Positions 22,086 to 33,159 of a stretch of DNA of 64,000 bases are shown piece after piece. Within the stretch, counting starts at the first letter, position 1. Each line of letters starts with the position of its first letter. The position numbers were made by a program, and so were the translations under genes. Below the pieces are notes generated by a model. That model was not told where the DNA came from and did no database searches. It saw only the letters and a list, made by a program, of their open reading frames with translations. Source of the DNA: Strongylocentrotus purpuratus (Eukaryota; Echinodermata; Echinoidea; Camarodonta; Strongylocentrotidae); contig NW_022145615.1 in the NCBI RefSeq assembly GCF_000002235.5, positions 16,354,712-16,418,711 of the forward strand, given 5' to 3'.

Positions 22086-23710
22086 ACAATAACTTGGACT
22101 TAATAGCCCAACAATACTTATTCAATTTGCACCACATTATGAATATACCTTTAGTCAGAGGTATCATTAGACTGGATAGGTAATAGGATTCCATACCACT
22201 GAAAAATCGCATCTTGCTCTCACTCATATTTCATGACAGAAATACCAATGACTAGCCTATATACTGCAAAGAAGATATGTTTTACAGCTCACGGACCCTT
22301 CGAGCCGGAAAGGGATGGAATAAAAAAAAAAACAAGGAAACAACGGATGAAAGTCAAGATCAAATAAACGATGCACCTCATTTACAAGTTTTGCTATACG
22401 AACCACAATTAATGATACACATACGCCTAGAATAATGATAAATAACTCAACGTAATCATGAAAACAATAGTAATAACTCACCGTGTTGATGAAACGGGTG
22501 CCGATTTAGAAACGATTTCTCATCTGATCGGGAGTAAATTGGAATAAGATTACAATAGTAAGTCGTTGACATGTCAGCATAAACTGACCCTTTTGATAGC
22601 TGTGGAAAGTGGATGACATGAAATAACAGGTGATCTTTGCATGCGAGCTCCGAGGTCTGATATATATATTCGATTATGAGGTTATGAATCAAAATAGTCT
22701 GTGCACGCAGGAAGCTATGAACTTTGATCCCGTTACCTTAACAGTTAAAAGTCACCGTTAATCTGATAGGAGATAAACGAGCGAACTGCAAACACGATAT
22801 TATGAACAAGGATGTTTACCGTTACTATCCATCAAAATAATTGTTATCTTCGTACTATATAGGTAAATTTTAAATACGTTTGTTTCTGACACCGTAATAG
22901 GTTTACAATCCAGAATCTCTTAGATTGGTTATTATTCCTTTTGATTTATTAATAATTATGATCAATATATCATACCAAATCAACCAGTCGCTACTTAATT
23001 AACCGAACCATTACATTAACAAGTATAAGAAATTTAACTTAATGTCCTTTAGTTTGAGTGATTGATCGTCAATTTATGAAAGAAATAATGTATCATAATT
23101 TAATTGGGGTATCTTTTATATGTATTAATCAATATTGAATAAATCACTTTTTTCTAACCTTTAAAATAAAGATGCAATGTTAATTCTTTTTTATTATTGA
23201 CATACTGCTATCTCACTTACAATGGATATTTTGCCACATGGCATTGATCCATTGTAAACTAAAGTGGATCCACAACCTGTTAACCCAAGGCCAATATTGT
23301 GCAAACTGCAGTAATTCGATTTTAAAATGGTCGGTAATAAAGGTTAGAAAAACTAATACGCATAAACTAGTATAAATAACAGGTACACATAATGATACAT
23401 AACACATATTGTACTTATCCTGGAAAAACTAAATGTATTTATACTTTTAGGCAATTATCATTTTAAGTGACTTTGTACTAATACTGGGAGCAGGAATGGG
23501 AGTGCTGATATCTTACGTGGGAAAAAGTAAGCCTTGCACCATTGAAGACTTATTTGTAGGCCTTTCAGTTCACAGCCCCGTTGTTATATAGGATCTTCAT
23601 AAAAGGCTAAACATTGATAAATCATAATCCACCCAATGTGCTCGTCATATTCCCATATATTCAATTATGCGAGATGCAGAATAATTCAGATAATAGGTAA
23701 TAGCCTTTTT
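22086..23710. other. intergenic, nothing recognised
   Basis: AT-rich sequence without supported gene or repeat. Short open frames here have no family features. Confidence 0.45.
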
Positions 23711-24460
23711 TTATATACCTCACTTAAGTAATCCAGCCATCTGATTGGTCGAAATTGCATTCATAAACTTCAACTGTTCCTGTAAAATTCCCGGTAACCA
23801 TGCTTAAAACATTTAATATTTTTAATAACCATGGTTATTAAAAAAAATAGGTCAGTCTCCATGGTTACCCCATAGGTTTACGTGTTAAAAAATGGTTTGA
23901 GCGATGGAGGATACCGTATGTGTGCGAATAATTGGTCGGTAATTTCAATACAATTGAATCTCGATCGATCTTACCGACAATTTTATCTTGCATTGTTGAC
24001 ATGAAGACGAAAATAAACTTCCAAAAACAAAAAAACAACATCTGCCGATAGATCTTGATCTAAGTTCGTGCCAATATGCATTGCAAAAGTAAAAGAAGAG
24101 TCCGTATATGGAGCTTTTGCGAAGCATTCATCACACGCGAAGCCGGTTTCAATCCATTTTAATGTATATATCGTACAAAACTGCCTTGCATGTTAATAAC
24201 GCGCGATGGCCGAGAGGTCTGAGGCGCTGACTTTAGATACATCACCTTTTATACGCAAGAGTTCGAATCTCATCTTCGACCACAAAAAAAGTATTTTTTA
24301 TTTTTTATTTTTTAGTCTATTTTTTTTCGGCATATAAAAGTATTAATGACTGCTTTAATATTCGAGAAATAGTTGTTTTTATACGCTCTCGGGAAGGTTA
24401 CAATTGGGCTATTCCCCTCGTCACGCCTCAAAGCAGTCATTAATACTATACTACGATAAC
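23711..24460 (+). mobile_element. foldback MITE family (TATATACCTCACTTAAG end), truncated copy
   Basis: The left end TTATATACCTCACTTAAG is followed by ATCTGATTGGTCGAAATTGC. Towards the right is the family centre, CGGCATATAAAAG followed by GACTGCTTTAATA (24329-24370). The intact relative at 30300-31125 shows that the inverted right half is missing here. A tRNA-Leu-like segment (24201-24281) lies within this copy and not in the other, so it was added later. Confidence 0.7.
24201..24281 (+). pseudogene. tRNA-Leu-like pseudogene or SINE head
   Basis: It has a leucine-type D arm (TGGCCGAGAGGTCTGAGGCG), a possible UAG anticodon in CTTTAGATA, and a good T loop (GAGTTCGAATCTC). The anticodon stem (CTGAC with ACATC) does not pair, and the acceptor stem pairs poorly. 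A T-rich tail follows. A working tRNA is unlikely; a tRNA-derived retroposon or decayed gene fits better. Confidence 0.55.
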
Positions 24461-26639
24461 ATTGAAAAAATTACAATATAATATTCTATATATTAAAGGC
24501 GTTGTGTGTTTTATCTCGATCCGCTTAAATCTATAAAATAACAATTGTATTTATGGTGATTTCGATCTAGAATACGAATAGTTGGCTACTAAGTATTAAA
24601 ATCCATGTTTCAATATTTAACAGCTATTAAAAGTAATACAAAGTGTTGGTATGGGGTCATGAATTTGGTTTAAATGAATATATTGGAAGCAAATTCGATT
24701 TTACAATATTCATTGATCGTTGTCGCTGTTGAAATCGAGTCTAAAGTGATGACATTGTAAACAGTAAACTCTTTATGTTGTATAGCGCCCTCTCAAGACT
24801 GATATTACTTTCTCTTTACAACGATGTTTCTTGACTGCAATCGACCGATTCGTTATTTCCGTTTAGAAATTATTCATCAGAACTACATATTCTGATATTT
24901 TCATGGTCGCAGCTACCATGGAATGGCCTTAGACGCTATTTGAAATATTTGAAATTTACCGGGAGCACCGGTAGATTTTTGTTATTATTCCTTTTCTCTA
25001 AAGCAGAAGTGTTTTACGGTTTAAATTTTCTAGTACTTATAATACATCCACAGGGGCATCCAAATATATCAAAATTGAAAAGAATTACTATTCATCCAAT
25101 TTTTAAATTTCCCAAAACTTGACATTACATGTACCTTTAAACAACCTTTAAACTGAACAATAATCTATTCTTGTAAAAAGGAAAACTTGTCAAAATCAAT
25201 TGAGTTCATAGCATTACAAAAATATCATATAAGACAGACATAAAACATGTATCATAATACCCATTATTTCCAAATGAGTTCTCTAAAATGTTTACTTTAC
25301 TTTTAAGGCGTAATAAGAATGCCTATCGCATCGTAAAATAACCTAAATTCATTTCTTCCGTCAATCACAGTGAAAAAGTAATTTTTAATCATCTTAGTCA
25401 TTATAAAACATCATCATTAACATTACCATCGTCGTCGTTTTTTTTTCCTTCTTTTTCTATCACCATCATCATCACAATCGTCATCACCATAACCTTCATC
25501 ATCGTTATCTTCATCATCATCATTATAATCATTGCCATCATCAGTTTCATCATTATCGTCATCCTCCTCCTCCTCAACTTCTATCACCATCATCATCACC
25601 ACTACCACCACCATCATTATCCTCCAAAACAACATCTTCACCACCGTCATGTTATTAGTTCAATCAATTCTCAAAATATGAGTCCCCTACAGAAATGGGA
25701 ACTTTTGAAAATAGGGATACGTGAATGTACACGAAAATTTTGTTGACATAAAGTTGCAGAGAAAAAAGAAAAAGAAAAGGTTTTTTAGAAATAAAGCTTA
25801 ATGTGCATACATAGGGTTAATGATAATCAAAGTGGAAATAATGACATTGAAAAAGAATAGAGAGTCATAAAGAGGAGCGGGAAAATATATACAAAATAGA
25901 ATCTAAACGAGCTGCTATCAGAGCTAAGGCAACTTGGAAGAGGGAAAAAGAAGTACGAAATATTTTCTCAGTTTTGAAAAAAGAAATGCTAGCAGAAAAA
26001 ACATAAATCAGTTAAAGACAGGAAACGGAAGAAGAATTATTGAAAGTTATTTAAACTCCCTCTGCGCCTCAGAATAGTTTACTAGATCGATGGCGCATAC
26101 CAAATGATATGTACTACTAATACTATTATGGTGCAGAAGATATTGATGTTTAAACCGCAGAATACTACCTTTCTTCCCAAAATATTTCATCTCTTTCTGA
26201 CGATGAATAAAATATTTGTGAAGGTTAATTAAACACAAAGAGAATGTACACAAACTGTATTCTCAATGAGGAAAAGCTAAACTCCAGACTCTGATAGAAT
26301 AACCGCGGAATTTTAAAGGTGTTCTGGAATGAGATCTGTGATATTTTAGTTGATGCTTTCAACGAGTGGTATGCCTCAGTCACATTTGCTGTACGAGTAG
26401 GATACGGCTGCCGTAGGCCCCCGAAATCGAGAGATTTATGCGGGCGTTTCATTATCTTTTACAGGCCGTATAAATCGCCGTGGGATAAAAGCGCGGAATT
26501 ATCACTTTTTTTATTTCTAGGTTCTCCATAGCTATTACACAGGACTTAGCCATGCCGTAGAGCGGTTCGACGTCACCCAAACGTCGTGCGTACAATGGCC
26601 TTGCGTTTGCTGTGCGGCTGCCTATAAAAGTTTTTTAAA
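24461..26639. other. intergenic, simple repeats only
   Basis: Apart from the ATC-rich tract at 25430-25650, nothing was recognised. The region is AT-rich, with no supported exon. Confidence 0.4.
25430..25650. repeat. CAT/ATC/CTC trinucleotide repeat
   Basis: A degenerate trinucleotide microsatellite. The Asp/Val-rich minus-strand open frame over it is a repeat artefact. Confidence 0.85.
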
Positions 26640-27090
26640 ACTAATTTTGGCGAAAACCAGTGTTCGCCTCTGCGACATTATAAGCGACCTTTAGCGATGT
26701 TTAGCGACAATTAACAACATTTGAGTGAATGTTTGCGAACGCGTTTGCGAAAGGTAGTTGGTGACTATAAGCGACTGTAATCAAATGTCAGCTACAGTTT
26801 TTGCTAGGATTTGCAACTATTTGGCAACCCTTTGCCACTATTTGTGAATGTTTGGGACCTTTTGCTTACTCCTGATATGACTTGGGACGATTTTATATAG
26901 AAACCATATGGTTAAGTGATCGCTAGCATTGGCGAATCATAAAGAACTTCAGCGACACCGTCTTAAAACCGTTTGCAAAGGCTTACGACTGTTTTGCAAA
27001 CGCTTGCAAACTGTTTGCGAAAAAAATAAATTCGCAAAGAAAATTTGTATATTTTCAAAAATTCTTTGCGACAATGAACACTGTTTGCGA
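26640..27090. repeat. degenerate GTTTGCGAA/AGCGAC repeat
   Basis: More than a dozen scattered variants of TTTGCGAA, TTTGCAA and AGCGAC occur with no fixed period (GCGAACGCGTTTGCGAAAGG; CAAACGCTTGCAAACTGTTT). It looks like an old, decayed minisatellite just upstream of a LINE remnant. No coding frame. Confidence 0.55.
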
Positions 27091-27099
27091 ACTTTTAAT

Positions 27100-28315
27100 G
27101 ATTGTTGATTCAATACCATCTATTAAAAAAAAAATCTTAATAGCTTGATGCTTAATTTTCTTTAGAAAAGTAAAATTGAAAAGGTAAAACGATGTATTGT
27201 AACTCAGGATTGTTGTAAGTGAGGAATAAGAATGGTCGATGTTAAAAGGCCAAACGTTCAGTTTTAGGCTTAAATGGCTTGTCATGATTTTAGACAATAC
27301 AAAATAAATTTGGAAAGATATGAGTCAACATTGTGTTGACTGTTTGGGAGGCCTGCATCTAATTCTGAATTGCAATTATACTGATGATGCATTACACCTC
27401 TTAAAACTTTTACATTGAAATATTACTTGCATGGTGCCTCATTAAAAAAAACTACACATCAGTTGAATGTCAACCACAGAAAAGTGTTGACGAAAATATT
27501 TTATAGCATAATCAAAACTGTTTTTGAAAATAAAATGTTATTTTATGAAGATTGGTATAAAAGTGGTATTATATATCTAAAGGATATCTTTAAAAATTGT
27601 ACTTTTGTTTCAGTAAATGAATTATATATCCGTCTTAAAACTAGACGAAGTAAAGAACTTTGAATTTGTGACTATACAAAGCTACACAAAATAAATTCCA
27701 AAAAACTGGATAAATGATAAGCATAGAGTAACTTTAGGATTCAAAGATCATAATTCCATTACCCCCCCCCCCCCACATTGTATTTGGGAAAGCAGTTAAG
27801 CCTGTAAGCCATTTTAGTGGTATAATATGATGAGGTATAAAGAAATCAAATTAAATAAATGGTTGTATTGGAAAAATGTCTTACAGAAGGACGTTTATTC
27901 TTGTCCTAATTTAACATAAATTTGGTTGGAATTAAAGAATTTCGTCTACGTGATTTCAATTTCAATCTTTTATATGATATGCTACCAGTTCAGAAAAATC
28001 TGTTCAATTGGGCTCCTCTATACGATGACCTTTGTTTAACTTGCCGAGAAACTGAAGATGTTGTTCATGCCTTTTTTCATGTAAGACAAACAAAACCTTC
28101 TTTGAATATGTAAAGGACTTAGTTTTACATGCTTTTAATATTGAAATGAATTCGCAAACCGCAATCGCTTTGTTTATGACGATTACATCTTGGTCTATTT
28201 ATAAATTGATTAATTGTCGTAATAAGTATGGGTATGATTATAAGGAATCGAATTCGATATATTTATTTAAGAGAGAAATGACTCACAGACTAAAATAAAT
28301 ACACATGCGAAAGTA
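27100..28315 (+). mobile_element. L1/Tx1-like LINE, decayed 3' part of ORF2
   Basis: Forward frames carry C-terminal LINE sequence: NVNHRKVLTKIFYSIIKTVF (27460), FNFNLLYDMLPVQKNLFNWA (27950), then a Cys/His motif region with CLTCRETEDVVHAFFH (28040), and FNIEMNSQTAIALFMTITSW (28140). The order and the CxxC...H pattern match the end of L1/Tx1-clade ORF2. Frameshifts separate the pieces; reverse transcriptase itself is missing, so the copy is 5'-truncated. Confidence 0.7.
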
Positions 28316-28799
28316 ACAAATATGAAGTCTCCTGCAAATTTAATTGGTTATATCTAAAACAATATTATGTTTATTATCGATGTTCCATTGTTTTGCTGAA
28401 TTGTTTGAAAAATTGTTTTATTGTTGAATATTGAATAAACACCTCATTAGAGGCAAAGAGAAAAAACCCATAGAAAATCACTTTGTTATGCAACATGAAA
28501 AATTGCATGGTAGTAAAGATAAAGATAAAGTAAAGACCCTTCCGAGAATCATGAAATTCTATTGGCAACGTTCCGAATAACAGTCAAATGACCACTGTAA
28601 CTTCAATTCTTTGAAGCATCGCAATTTAAAACCGTATGCATTTTGCATTTTTTAAACCAACGTCATTTATATTCTGTAAATAGCATTCATTAGTTCTAAA
28701 TTTCCTTCCTATAATTTTTATCTCCAGACGTGATAATGAAAATTATTTCATGACCTAATTTTGTCCGCTTATTACAAATTTTAGCCCTTCATCATCATC
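28316..28799 (-). other. probable 3' UTR and downstream region of SLC10 gene 2
   Basis: Lies directly after the gene 2 stop. AATAAA on the minus strand (about 28375-28370) could be a poly(A) signal, some 425 bases past the stop. Nothing else was recognised. Confidence 0.35.
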
Positions 28800-29312
28800 T
28801 TAATCTGTTTTCACGTAATTGTCTGCTGCTGTCTGTTTAATTGCAACTGTTTTCACCCCCTCCTCCTGGTCTGTGGCTATGGCTTCGTTATCATATCCAA
28901 ACTTGTCATTCTCGTCATGTTCTTTATCCGTGGTCGAGCGGTGCTTCTTATGGAGGTACATTCCTACTTTGAGTATTGCGATGACTATGGACGTATCGAC
29001 GTATAGGAAGACCGCATAGAGAGCTGGGTAGAACAGCATGTCGTAGAAGAGTGGTGAGTTGGCGAAACTCACTACAATCAGTGTCGTGGCTAGAGAAACG
29101 TTTTGTGAGCCGGTTTCGAAGGAGATAGCGCGACACTTATTATGGGGTTGACGGAGCAAGACAGCCAAGCCATAGCCTAAACCGTAGCCCAAAAATGGGA
29201 GCAACATGGCACACATCCATAATTGCCATCCTGCGTTCAGGAAGCCAGGGTTAAGTTTGAAGAACAGAACCCAGGCAACGATCATAAAGAGGAAAGCGAC
29301 GCCTACGCCGAC
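28800..29312 (-). CDS. SLC10A2-like: SLC10 gene 2, last coding exon
   Basis: Encodes residues 193-362: helices after ITR/VGVGV, the FETGSQN Na+-site motif, and a hydrophilic tail of about 50 residues ending NYVKTD. The stop TAA is at 28802-28800. The acceptor is TATCTTCAG. The membrane part is only about two-thirds identical to gene 1. Confidence 0.92.
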   Translation of the reverse strand, partial: VGVGVAFLFMIVAWVLFFKLNPGFLNAGWQLWMCAMLLPFLGYGLGYGLAVLLRQPHNKCRAISFETGSQNVSLATTLIVVSFANSPLFYDMLFYPALYAVFLYVDTSIVIAILKVGMYLHKKHRSTTDKEHDENDKFGYDNEAIATDQEEGVKTVAIKQTAADNYVKTD

Positions 29313-32300
29313 CTGAAGATACATTGATAAGAACGGGTAAGAATGAAAAAAAGGTAAAGTATACCTGTTCAGGGCAGTATTTCATCAAGCCTTGTAATTG
29401 ACCTTAATTTTTTTTATGTTAAAGATCGAAACGAATTTTAATTGATTACCCCCCCCCCCCCCCGATGAGTAGCAAGGCATAAATAAGAATGAGGGCAACA
29501 CTGAAGGCATGGTGCTATATGTCATAATCAAGTTGTTTGAATTGAGATTTGAAGAGAGATGAGAACTTGCGCCACACTAAGGTCCTAAAGGCTAGACATT
29601 ATATTACATTTGCCTCTCTATACCTAGGAGGGAAACGGGGACCTACTGGTTTAATAGGCATTGCGGTCATCATAATTGCCATATTACATCGCAGTATTCA
29701 TCTGTTGGGAATACCTACCACGGAGTGGAGATGAGGCACACAGTCATATGAATCTGATGATCGGATGTACTAAACACTGAAATTAAATATGTGAAATCTG
29801 GGTTTCTAGCCCTAGAAAATGAACCATCTTAAATGGAGTTTGAAGTTTAGCGTGGTCCTCACGGAATCTTGAAGGTATGTTCAACCCCGAATTGATATAG
29901 AAGATGTATGTTTAAGATTATTATACTAACCCTGGTGATATACTTGGTCCATTCTTTCCTCCACCACCGGACAAACACTCCGAAAGCGACGGGAATGAGA
30001 ATGCTAACCAAGGTGGTTACAATGTTGACATAGGGAATGACTGCACCGTCGTCGGTCCATACTCGGGAATAGATGAAGAGATTGAGGGGCATCATACCTA
30101 TAGCAACCGCTGTCGAGACTGTCGTCATGCACACACTGTGTCACGTTAGGCAAAAGAAAAGTGGAAGATGTATTTCGAAATATTGCATGACTTGTAAACA
30201 TGATTGATAACCGCAGGAAGGAAATTTATTGGCACGCTAAATGGTCTCTGAAAATTATAAGGATGTTTTTCACTAATTCTGTAATAATAATAATATAGAT
30301 TATATACCTCACTTAAGAAATCCAGCCATCTGATTGGTCGAAATTGCAGTCGTGATTTTAGCCATTCCAGTAAAGAAACGAAAAATGCCCAAACCATTTA
30401 CTAGTTCAAGAGTAAAATCCCGGCAAAATTTCAGTTACCGGGAAAATAATGAAATCTTGCTGCGATACCCATTGGTTTACGTGTTAAAATGTTCTTTGAG
30501 CGAGCGCGGACACCAGTGCTTTTTGTCTGCGATTCCCAACTGATCGAAAATTTCAGTCATTTTCGGGTGGTGATAAACAGACAGTTTATCAGATTTTCCG
30601 TGATGTTTTAACCAATCTTCACTCGATAAAAGTATAAGGTAAGAATTCTTGGTAGACTTTTGTTTGAATTCGGCATATAAAAGGGATATCGACTGCTTTA
30701 ATAATCTAGGACTGGCTGTTTCTACTTGCTTTAAGACCGCGGCGCGCCTCAAACAAACAAACAAATCTACAAAGAATTCTTACCTAATCCTTTTCTTTGA
30801 GTAAAGACTGGTTAAAACATCAAATAAAATCTGAGACACTGTTTGTAAATCTAAGTTAGAAAGTTGCCTGAATGTAGCGATCATTCGGGAATCGCAGACA
30901 AAATAACACTGTATGTTATCCGCGCTCGCACAAAGAAACCTGTACACGTAAACCGATCTCAGCAAAATGTATTTGTGCAGCCCGTTACCCGGTGCAACCG
31001 GCATCTTTAACAAACTATTGACCGGTAGGCGGGCATACACTCTGTACCTGTAGGCGGGCATGGCTAAAATCACGACTCCAATTTCGACCAATCAGATGGC
31101 TAGATTTCTAAAGAAAGGTATATAATGATAATGACATACTACTAATAATAATATCACATTGATAAGTTCCTTTTTATTAGAGCAAAGCGCATAAACAAGA
31201 ACTATTTACGAACAAACAAAGAGAGAAATTTATCATACGAAATTTTACTTTAATTACGATTTATTTGTTCTACTGAGGTAATATGTTAGTGGACATTAAT
31301 AGATTTTGATACATTTGAAACGTGATCTGACATATTCATATGCTTGTCAAACATGCGAAAAGATGGCAAAGATGAAATAATGGCCATTGCTCCTGTGGCC
31401 ATCGCTCAACCTCCACCACCTTTTTTCGTAATCACAATTATTTACCTGAGACATACATCACCGTCAGTCCAGTATGTAAATAGATTCGAGAGGGTGCCCC
31501 CGGGACAGCAGGCAAGAATGAGAACTGAGAGAGCCCCCGCGGCCTCCAGTCTGAAAGCAAGCCCGAGACAGAATGCGATGAGGGGCATCAGGACAAACTG
31601 ACATAGCATCCCAACGAAGAAACCAGCCGGATGACGAAACTGTGGTTAAAAAGTTGTAAGCACAATCACAAAGATTTTCGAGAATTAAGCTCAAAGGCAT
31701 TTAAATACACTGATGTCAATCCCATAAAAAAAAATCCAATTACGTAATACGTCGATATAGCGTAAAATCATTTTAATAGATGATGGACAAGGCTATTACA
31801 ATTGCCTAAGTCTGATTTGCAGAAAACATATGGAATCATATTTTCATACAAATATTGTTAAATTTTCAATACAAAAGAAAATAGGCCTACATATGGCCTG
31901 CATGAACATCACTAACATCAGTAGGATGATGAGTATGATGATCTGCTCTAGACATTATTTCCAAGATAAGGTCCATTACTAATGAGGTTTTAACAGCAAT
32001 TTGAATATTTCTTACCTTGCAATAATGTTCTTACTTTACTGAACAGTCGGCTATCATGTTTTGTTTTGGTCTTGCAATTGTCGGGTAAGCAAACTGCCCT
32101 TTCACCCCCTTCAAGCAAGCTGGTTGCCTAGGCTTTTAGTTTATTTAATGCCAGATACTGACCGTTTGTTTCAAATCCTTGAGATCGATGGTGCAACCCA
32201 TAGAGATCATCAAAAATACCAGGATTAAGATGTTGACCACCTGGGTGGCCAAAGTGAGCGCTTCAGTGGTGCTATCATTGACAGTGCCATTCCTTGTCGT

Positions 32301-32339
32301 GTTCATCATGGTCGTCATTTTCATAGTTGACATCTCCAT
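28800..32339 (-). CDS. SLC10A2-like: SLC10-family sodium/bile acid (organic anion) cotransporter, gene 2 (four coding exons)
   Basis: Coding exons 32339-32163, 31639-31446, 30135-29931 and 29312-28800 join in frame to 362 residues. It shows SMGCTIDL, CCPGGTLSN, the GMMPL block, and FETGSQN (E258, Q262) with the GYGLGYG helix before it. Three N-glycosylation sequons (NTT, NGT, NDS) sit in the N-terminus. Intron positions and phases (0, 2, 0) match gene 1, which lies about 17 kb downstream in the same orientation, so the pair is a tandem duplication. The tail lacks gene 1's polyaspartate run and ends NYVKTD. Likely role: plasma-membrane Na+-coupled uptake of bile salts, steroid sulphates or similar anions; substrate unknown. 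Confidence 0.92.
29313..29930 (-). other. SLC10 gene 2 intron 3
   Basis: Short intron between a GTTAGT donor and a CTTCAG acceptor, with one C run at 29450-29463. It is far shorter than intron 3 of gene 1 (2.3 kb) and lacks its nested MITEs. Confidence 0.6.
29931..30135 (-). CDS. SLC10A2-like: SLC10 gene 2, coding exon 3
   Basis: Encodes residues 125-192 after completing the split Ser codon. The acceptor is TGACACAG and the donor AGG/GTTAGT. It is 205 bp, as in gene 1, with about 91% nucleotide identity, although the flanking intron sequence is unrelated. Confidence 0.92.
30300..31125. mobile_element. 826-bp foldback MITE in intron 2 of SLC10 gene 2
   Basis: The ends are TTATATACCTCACTTAAG and its inverse ending AGGTATATAA. 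About 350 bp at each side are imperfect inverted repeats: ATCTGATTGGTCGAAATTGC with CCAATTTCGACCAATCAGAT, and ATAAGGTAAGAATTCTT with AAGAATTCTTACCTAATCC. The centre (30651-30771) has CGGCATATAAAAG. Partial relatives lie at 23711-24460 and 41563-41748. No coding capacity; superfamily uncertain. Confidence 0.85.
31126..31445 (-). other. SLC10 gene 2 intron 2, 5' remainder
   Basis: Intronic sequence between the foldback MITE and exon 2. Nothing recognised. Confidence 0.5.
31446..31639 (-). CDS. SLC10A2-like: SLC10 gene 2, coding exon 2
   Basis: Encodes residues 60-123, FRHPAGFFVGMLCQ to the TDGDVCL end, with the CCPGGTLSN crossover motif. TDGD here (TKGD in gene 1) is closer to the VDGD of vertebrate ASBT. 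The acceptor is TTAACCACAG and the donor CAG/GTAAAT. Confidence 0.92.
31640..32162 (-). other. SLC10 gene 2 intron 1
   Basis: Intron of 523 bp with GTCAGT donor and CCACAG acceptor. No element recognised. Confidence 0.6.
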
Positions 32340-32343
32340 TTCC
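32163..32343 (-). CDS. SLC10A2-like: SLC10 gene 2, coding exon 1 with start codon
   Basis: The ATG at 32339-32337 lies four bases inside an acceptor, TTTCCTCAG/GGAA, so a non-coding exon must lie upstream. It encodes residues 1-59, with three sequons and the first helix. The donor is ACG/GTCAGT. In-frame Met codons at residues 3, 6 and 8 are alternative starts. Confidence 0.88.
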
Positions 32344-32349
32344 CTGAGG

Positions 32350-33150
32350 AAACAATTATTTATTTCATTTCATTTCATTTATTTATTTCGCTCTCTTTTA
32401 AAAAACATTAAAAAAAATAAAAGTATTACATGTTCGTTCATTATCAACATAAGATAAAAGGAAGTGGGGAATCATGAAAGCCAAAATTGGCTTGATGAGA
32501 ATGATTCCCAAATAAATACTAAGCATAAACAAGATGCAAACTTATTTTATATAAAAAACACATACATTTACAACAACAGAGGACAGAGAAAAGATAACGA
32601 TAACACGGTAAAGATAGTGACAGGGAAGACAAGAAGAGAGAAGTCACAGCTTGAGTGTTACATTTTACATGATAAATTACAATTTCATTTTGTTCCGCTT
32701 GAATAAACCTTGTACATGTATTTGAGCGTTTTAAAGTATTGCACTGTTTTAAGACATCTGGCAGACTAAAACATTTATCTTCAATACAAGCATGACAAAT
32801 GAAGCAGTAAGTAAAACCCCAAATAAAAATCAAGCACCAAAACATTTGTTCTAGGCATTATCATTTACGCAGTGGTTGCGAGAATTTAAAAAAAATTTAG
32901 CATGAAGGGAGAATTGTAACTTTTAAATTCTAACTTCTAAGAGGTCTCCATAACTCCAGCATAGGTCGATGTACAGTAGTATTATGCAATCGTCACTCGT
33001 TAAAAATATGTTTTCCCCCGTGTTTCTGCATATTTGAGCTTTACATAATGTCAACATTATGTATAACCGGGGAACACTCACTAGATATCATAGGCTAGTG
33101 TCATACTATATAAATCATCCGACCAAAGACTGGACTACTAGAGCCGTAGG
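32350..33150 (-). other. region upstream of SLC10 gene 2, possible LINE tail
   Basis: TTTATTTCATTTCATTTCAT at about 32358-32390 resembles the 3' tail of the LINE remnant at 60400 in the same orientation, so a short LINE 3' end may lie next to the gene 2 start exon. The remainder shows no recognisable features. Any 5' UTR exon and promoter of gene 2 should be here or further upstream. Confidence 0.3.
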
Positions 33151-33159
33151 GGGACAGGG

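Noticed and set aside
24201-24281. Functional tRNA-Leu gene
   Set aside because: The anticodon stem does not pair and the acceptor stem pairs poorly; treated as a pseudogene or SINE head.
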